The translations under genes were made by a program, and so were the position numbers. A stretch of DNA of 11,048 nt from Gammaproteobacteria bacterium. GTDB lineage: Bacteria; Pseudomonadota; Gammaproteobacteria; Xanthomonadales; Xanthomonadaceae. Each line of letters begins with the position of its first letter. The first letter of the stretch is position 1. Of this stretch, positions 7,796-11,048 are shown one piece after another. The stretch spans positions 1-11,048 of the forward strand of contig JAAZHF010000381.1 in assembly GCA_012510865.1 (NCBI GenBank), given 5' to 3'. The notes under the pieces are model-generated. The model was not told where the DNA came from. It ran no database searches and saw only the letters and a program-made list of their open reading frames with translations.

Positions 7796-7813
7796 GGCGG
7801 CAGGCCTGCCGCC
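7796..7813. promoter_or_regulatory. Perfect 18-base palindrome abutting the DUF1800 ribosome site
   Basis: GGCGGCAGGCCTGCCGCC is its own reverse complement over all 18 bases. It ends directly against the GGGGAGA ribosome site of the DUF1800 gene. In RNA it could fold as a 7-base-pair stem with a GGCC loop beside the ribosome site; in DNA it is a symmetric site of the kind bound by dimeric regulators. Which role applies, if either, cannot be told from one sequence. Confidence 0.6.
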
Positions 7814-7820
7814 GGGGAGA
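7814..7820 (+). promoter_or_regulatory. Ribosome binding site that fixes the DUF1800 start
   Basis: GGGGAGA lies 9 bases before the ATG at 7830. The in-frame TTG at 7794 has no comparable site upstream, and translation from it would run through the 18-base palindrome. The ATG at 7830 is therefore preferred. A second in-frame ATG at 7836 is also possible. Confidence 0.6.
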
Positions 7821-7829
7821 CCGGACCTC

Positions 7830-9584
7830 ATGCACATGCCGCTGCAATCCGCCCAGGCGGACGCGCTCCGCGAGGCCTTCGCACGCCGCTACGCGCTCCA
7901 CGGCCCTCCCCGCTACCGCCCGGCGAACGCCGCCGCAGCCGCCGCGCCGCCGCCGCCGTCCACCGGCGGTCCGTCGCGCCCGGGCGTCGTGACCATGGCC
8001 CGCCCCCCGTTCGCGGTCCGCGTGCTCAACAACATGGGCTACGGCGCCACCGCCGCCACGATCGCGGAGTTCAATGCGCTGGGCGCGGACGACGACGCGC
8101 GGCTGGCGGCCTACGTCGACCGCCAGCTCGCCTGGACGGGGATCGACGACAGCGCGGTCGAGGCGCGCCTGGCGGCCGCCGGCTACCAGACCCTGGGCAA
8201 GAGCCTGCCGCAGCTGTGGCAGGACCACGTGCTCGGCACCACCGACTACGACGCGCGCATGCGCCCCGCCTGGGAGGTGCAGCGCTCGGCGCTGGTGCGC
8301 GCGGCCTACTCGCGCCGCCAGCTGCTGGAACTGATGGTCACCTTCTGGCACGACCACTTCAACGTCACCGCCAGCGACTACTCGGCCGGCCCGGTGTACG
8401 TGCACTACCACCGCGACGTGATCCGGCAGCATGCACTCGGCAATTTCCGCGCGATGCTCGAGGACGTCGCCCGCAGCACGGCGATGCTGCATTACCTCGA
8501 CAACCTGTCCAACACGCGCTCTGGGCCGAACGAGAACTTCGCCCGCGAGCTGCTCGAGCTGCACACCTTCGGCGCCGCGAACTACCTGGGTTTCATGGAT
8601 CCGTTCCAGGTCCCGCCCTGCCCGGAGGATCCGTCCTATCCCATCGGCTATACCGACATCGACGTCTACGAGACCGCGGCCGCGTTCACCGGCTGGACGG
8701 TGCGCAACGGGCACTGGCAGTACCCGTCGGAGAACGACGGCACCTTCGTCTACCGCGCCGCCTGGCACGACACCGGTCCGAAGTACGTGCTGGGAACCTT
8801 CATCTATCCCGAGCAGCCCGCGATGAAGGACGGCCGCGACATCCTCGACCGCATCGCCAGCCATCCCCGCGTCGCGAAGTCCATTTGCGGCCGGATCATC
8901 CGCCGCTTCTTCGCGGACGAGCCGCCCGAGGGGCTGGTGGACAGCGCGGCGGCGGTGTTCCGCGCGCACTGGCAGGCACCGGACCAGCTGGCGCGCACCC
9001 TGCGCCACGTACTGCTCTCCGACTTCGCGCGGGAGGCCTGGGGCTTGCAGCAGCGCCGCCCCTTCGAAGCCGTTGCCGCGGCGATGCGGGTCCTCGGCTG
9101 CGACTGGACGCCACGCGTGGGGCACGCGCGCTCCAACGACCTGATGTGGCGGCTCGGCTTCACCGGCCACACGCCCTACGAGTGGCCCGCGCCCAACGGC
9201 TACCCGCTCGCTCCGGGCGATTGGCGCGGCGGGAACAGCTACGCGATGACGTGGAAGCTGCTGAACTGGCTCACCGAGGCCAGCGACGACGGCGTGCCGC
9301 TGGCACCCGTGCTGGCGACGACGCGCGCGCACGTTCCCGCCGGTGAGTGGACCGCGCGCCGCCTGGTCGACTTCTGGTGCCTGCGCATCCTCGGCTACCT
9401 GCCGGAGGCGTCGCGGCGCCAGGTGCTGCTGGCATTCATGGCCCAGAACGGAAACCCCGACACGCACGTCATCACCGACACCGATGCCTGGGCCACCGGC
9501 GACCTCAAGCGCCACTACAACCAGCAACGGCTGCGCAGCATGGTGTCCCTGCTGCTGATGTCGCCCGAATTCCTCGGCCGCTGA
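7830..9584 (+). CDS. DUF1800 family protein, partner of DUF1501
   Basis: This 584-residue protein is of usual family length. Its function is unknown. Family hallmarks are present: LELMVTFWHDHFNV (HDHFNV at about 174-179), MLHYLDN (219-225), NENFARELLELHTFG (about 234-248), a later DVYETAAAFTGW, and a C-terminal third resembling the usual substrate-like helical region ending in LLLMSPEFLGR. DUF1800 proteins are largely helical and usually sit beside a DUF1501 gene, as here, 11 bases upstream of it, so the two are almost certainly one transcript. The start at 7830 is chosen from the GGGGAGA ribosome site. No Sec or Tat signal peptide is visible. Instead the N-terminus is a charged helix-like stretch (about residues 8-30), then an Ala6-Pro4 linker (NAAAAAAPPPP), before the domain begins near residue 60. 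It may act in the cytoplasm or leave the cell with its partner. Composition matches its neighbours, with no sign of recent transfer. Confidence 0.9.
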   Translation: MHMPLQSAQADALREAFARRYALHGPPRYRPANAAAAAAPPPPSTGGPSRPGVVTMARPPFAVRVLNNMGYGATAATIAEFNALGADDDARLAAYVDRQLAWTGIDDSAVEARLAAAGYQTLGKSLPQLWQDHVLGTTDYDARMRPAWEVQRSALVRAAYSRRQLLELMVTFWHDHFNVTASDYSAGPVYVHYHRDVIRQHALGNFRAMLEDVARSTAMLHYLDNLSNTRSGPNENFARELLELHTFGAANYLGFMDPFQVPPCPEDPSYPIGYTDIDVYETAAAFTGWTVRNGHWQYPSENDGTFVYRAAWHDTGPKYVLGTFIYPEQPAMKDGRDILDRIASHPRVAKSICGRIIRRFFADEPPEGLVDSAAAVFRAHWQAPDQLARTLRHVLLSDFAREAWGLQQRRPFEAVAAAMRVLGCDWTPRVGHARSNDLMWRLGFTGHTPYEWPAPNGYPLAPGDWRGGNSYAMTWKLLNWLTEASDDGVPLAPVLATTRAHVPAGEWTARRLVDFWCLRILGYLPEASRRQVLLAFMAQNGNPDTHVITDTDAWATGDLKRHYNQQRLRSMVSLLLMSPEFLGR

Positions 9585-9595
9585 CGAGCCACGCC

Positions 9596-11048
9596 ATGCC
9601 TTCCATCCAGATCGACCGCCGCGGGTTCCTCAAGGGCTGCTGCGCGACCGCGGCCGTCGGCGCGCTCGGCCCCGGGCTGCTGTTCTCGCCCGTCGCCCGC
9701 GCCGCGGCGAACGGCTACGACACCGTGGTGCACGTGTTCCTGCGCGGCGGCATCGACGGCCTGAACCTGGTCGTGCCGGTGTCGGGCGAGGACCGGGTGC
9801 ACTACGAACAGGCCCGGCCCGGGCTTGCCATCGCCGCGAGCGGCGCCTACGCCGCGCTGCCGCTGACGCTCGCCGACGGCAGCGGCACCGGCTTCGGCCT
9901 GCACCCTTCGGCCGCGGGCCTGCACGAACTGTGGGACGAGGGGCGCCTGGCGATCGTGCATGGCTGCGGCATGCCCACCACCGTGACCCGAAGCCACTTC
10001 GACGCCCAGCTGTACCTCGACCTCGGCACGCCGGGCCGGCAGGGCGGCGGCACCGGATGGATCACGCGCGCCTGGGCGAACCACCCCGGCGCCAGCGATG
10101 CGGTGCCGATCCCCGCGCTGGCGGTCAACAGCCGGACGCCGGCCAACCTGCTCGGCGCGCCGCGCGCCCTGACCATGGGCAGCCCCAACGACTTCCGCCT
10201 CGACTCGGGGGCCTGGCAGTGGCAGACCTGGCGCGAGGGGATGCCGGCGGGCACGCGCGGGGTCAACGAAACCCTGGAGCTGCTCTGGGACGGCCACACC
10301 TCGCTCGAACTGGGCGGCAGCCGCGCCGATGCGTCGCTGCGCCTGGTCCGCCAGCAGGACTTCCAGTCGACGCCGCCGGCGTGGTGGCCGACCAGCGCCT
10401 TCGCGCGCCAGCTCTGGAGCGTTGCCCAGGCCATCCGCTTCGACCTCGGGCTGCGCTACGCGACCGTGGACCTCGGCGGCTGGGATACCCACGACGGCCA
10501 GGGCACCGCGGGCAGCGGCTACCACTACTACCAGAACAGGATCGCCGAACTGTCGCAGGCGCTGTCGGCGTTCCACGCCGAGCTGCACGACGGCGGCGAG
10601 GCGTCACGCGTCACCGTCGTCGTGCAATCCGAGTTCGGCCGGCGCGTGCGCCAGAACGGCAGCGGCGGCACCGACCACGGCTACGGCAACCCGATGCTGG
10701 TGCTCGGCGGGCCGGTCAACGGCCGCAGGTTCTACGGCCAGTTCGCCGGCCTGCACCCGGAGATCCTGTCCCCGCACTTCGGGGACATCCCCGTCACCAC
10801 CGATTTCCGCGCCGTGCTCTGGGACATCCTTCGCCAGCGCATGGGCCACACCGATCCGCAGGCGGTGTTCCCGGGCTACCAGGGCCACGTGCCACTGGGC
10901 ATCGTCCAGGCGGCCGGCGCGGCCGCGGTGGCCACGCTCCCACGGCACCGGCAGCCGGCCTACGGATCCTCGATTCCCGCCGCGGAGCCAGCGGCGGCGA
11001 AGGGCGCCGACGCCAACGCCCGGCCGCGGGCGCGGCCGCTGCCGCTGC
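9596..11048 (+). CDS. DUF1501 family Tat-exported protein (3' end cut by window)
   Basis: The frame is open from the ATG at 9596 to the window edge, with 484 residues visible. The N-terminus has a twin-arginine motif, D7-R8-R9-G-F-L-K13, a hydrophobic stretch, and an Ala-Arg-Ala (34-36) cleavage site before AANGYD, so folded export to the periplasm is likely. The core fits DUF1501, which is thought to share the alkaline-phosphatase/sulfatase fold: FLRGGIDGLNLVVP (about 49-62), GGWDTHDGQ with D297 and H299, SEFGRR (345-350) and GTDHGYGNPM with D360 and H361. These Asp/His pairs are the likely metal ligands, but no reaction is established. The family usually ends near the VFPGY found at 424-428; here at least 56 more residues follow, rich in Ala, Pro and Arg. 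It begins 11 bases after the DUF1800 stop with only a weak ribosome site, suggesting translational coupling. Confidence 0.9.
   Translation, partial: MPSIQIDRRGFLKGCCATAAVGALGPGLLFSPVARAAANGYDTVVHVFLRGGIDGLNLVVPVSGEDRVHYEQARPGLAIAASGAYAALPLTLADGSGTGFGLHPSAAGLHELWDEGRLAIVHGCGMPTTVTRSHFDAQLYLDLGTPGRQGGGTGWITRAWANHPGASDAVPIPALAVNSRTPANLLGAPRALTMGSPNDFRLDSGAWQWQTWREGMPAGTRGVNETLELLWDGHTSLELGGSRADASLRLVRQQDFQSTPPAWWPTSAFARQLWSVAQAIRFDLGLRYATVDLGGWDTHDGQGTAGSGYHYYQNRIAELSQALSAFHAELHDGGEASRVTVVVQSEFGRRVRQNGSGGTDHGYGNPMLVLGGPVNGRRFYGQFAGLHPEILSPHFGDIPVTTDFRAVLWDILRQRMGHTDPQAVFPGYQGHVPLGIVQAAGAAAVATLPRHRQPAYGSSIPAAEPAAAKGADANARPRARPLPL

Noticed and set aside
7794..7829. TTG at 7794 as the DUF1800 start, adding 12 residues
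   Set aside because: There is no ribosome site before it, the coding would run through the 18-base palindrome, and the added residues do not create a signal peptide.
7674..9527. Minus-strand frame (617 codons) antisense to DUF1800
   Set aside because: Val/Arg/His-rich shadow of a well-supported plus-strand family member, with no motifs of its own.
9629..9646. Cys15-Cys16 after the twin-arginine motif as a lipoprotein attachment site
   Set aside because: The cysteines lie before the hydrophobic stretch, immediately after Lys13-Gly14. That is not a lipobox, and an Ala-Arg-Ala signal-peptidase site is present later.
9515..10588. Minus-strand frame (357 codons) antisense to DUF1501
   Set aside because: The plus-strand frame has a Tat signal and DUF1501 motifs throughout; the antisense product has none.

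Overview
The window is GC-rich DNA (very high third-position G/C in every gene, with long spurious open frames antisense to the real ones). It looks like a gammaproteobacterial chromosome, most plausibly Xanthomonadaceae/Lysobacteraceae (Lysobacter- or Luteimonas-like). This rests on the high GC, an oxygen-sensor-style SLC5 hybrid histidine kinase of the CrbS/MxtR type, a TonB-dependent receptor with the 'ITVTARKREETLQEVPVAVTAF'-type N-terminus, and a Tat-exported DUF1501 protein paired with DUF1800. The taxonomic call is inference. I see no rRNA, tRNA, CRISPR array, insertion sequence or phage gene.

Layout. Three genes lie on the minus strand in the left part. In their transcription order they are a TonB-dependent outer-membrane receptor (6144 to 3895) ending at a strong intrinsic terminator (stem 3844-3869), a 1112-residue membrane hybrid histidine kinase (3749 to 411), and a NUDIX hydrolase (347 to the left edge, cut off). 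A 160-base divergent region (6145-6304) separates the receptor from a plus-strand GntP-family permease (6305-7708). A 121-base gap (7709-7829) then holds three separate inverted repeats. After it comes a tight plus-strand pair: a DUF1800 protein (7830-9584) and, 11 bases later, a DUF1501 protein with a twin-arginine signal (9596 to the right edge, still open).

How the parts may work together. Receptor, permease and kinase could form a loose nutrient module: the receptor for outer-membrane import, GntP for inner-membrane carboxylate/gluconate-type import, and a kinase whose sensor is itself a solute-symporter fold. Only their proximity supports this. The separate terminators and the lack of a local response-regulator gene argue that each is its own transcription unit. 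The DUF1800-DUF1501 pair is the least understood part. The two families are commonly found side by side and have no settled function. Here the DUF1501 member carries an export signal and conserved Asp/His motifs resembling those of the alkaline-phosphatase/sulfatase superfamily, while its DUF1800 partner has no visible signal peptide.
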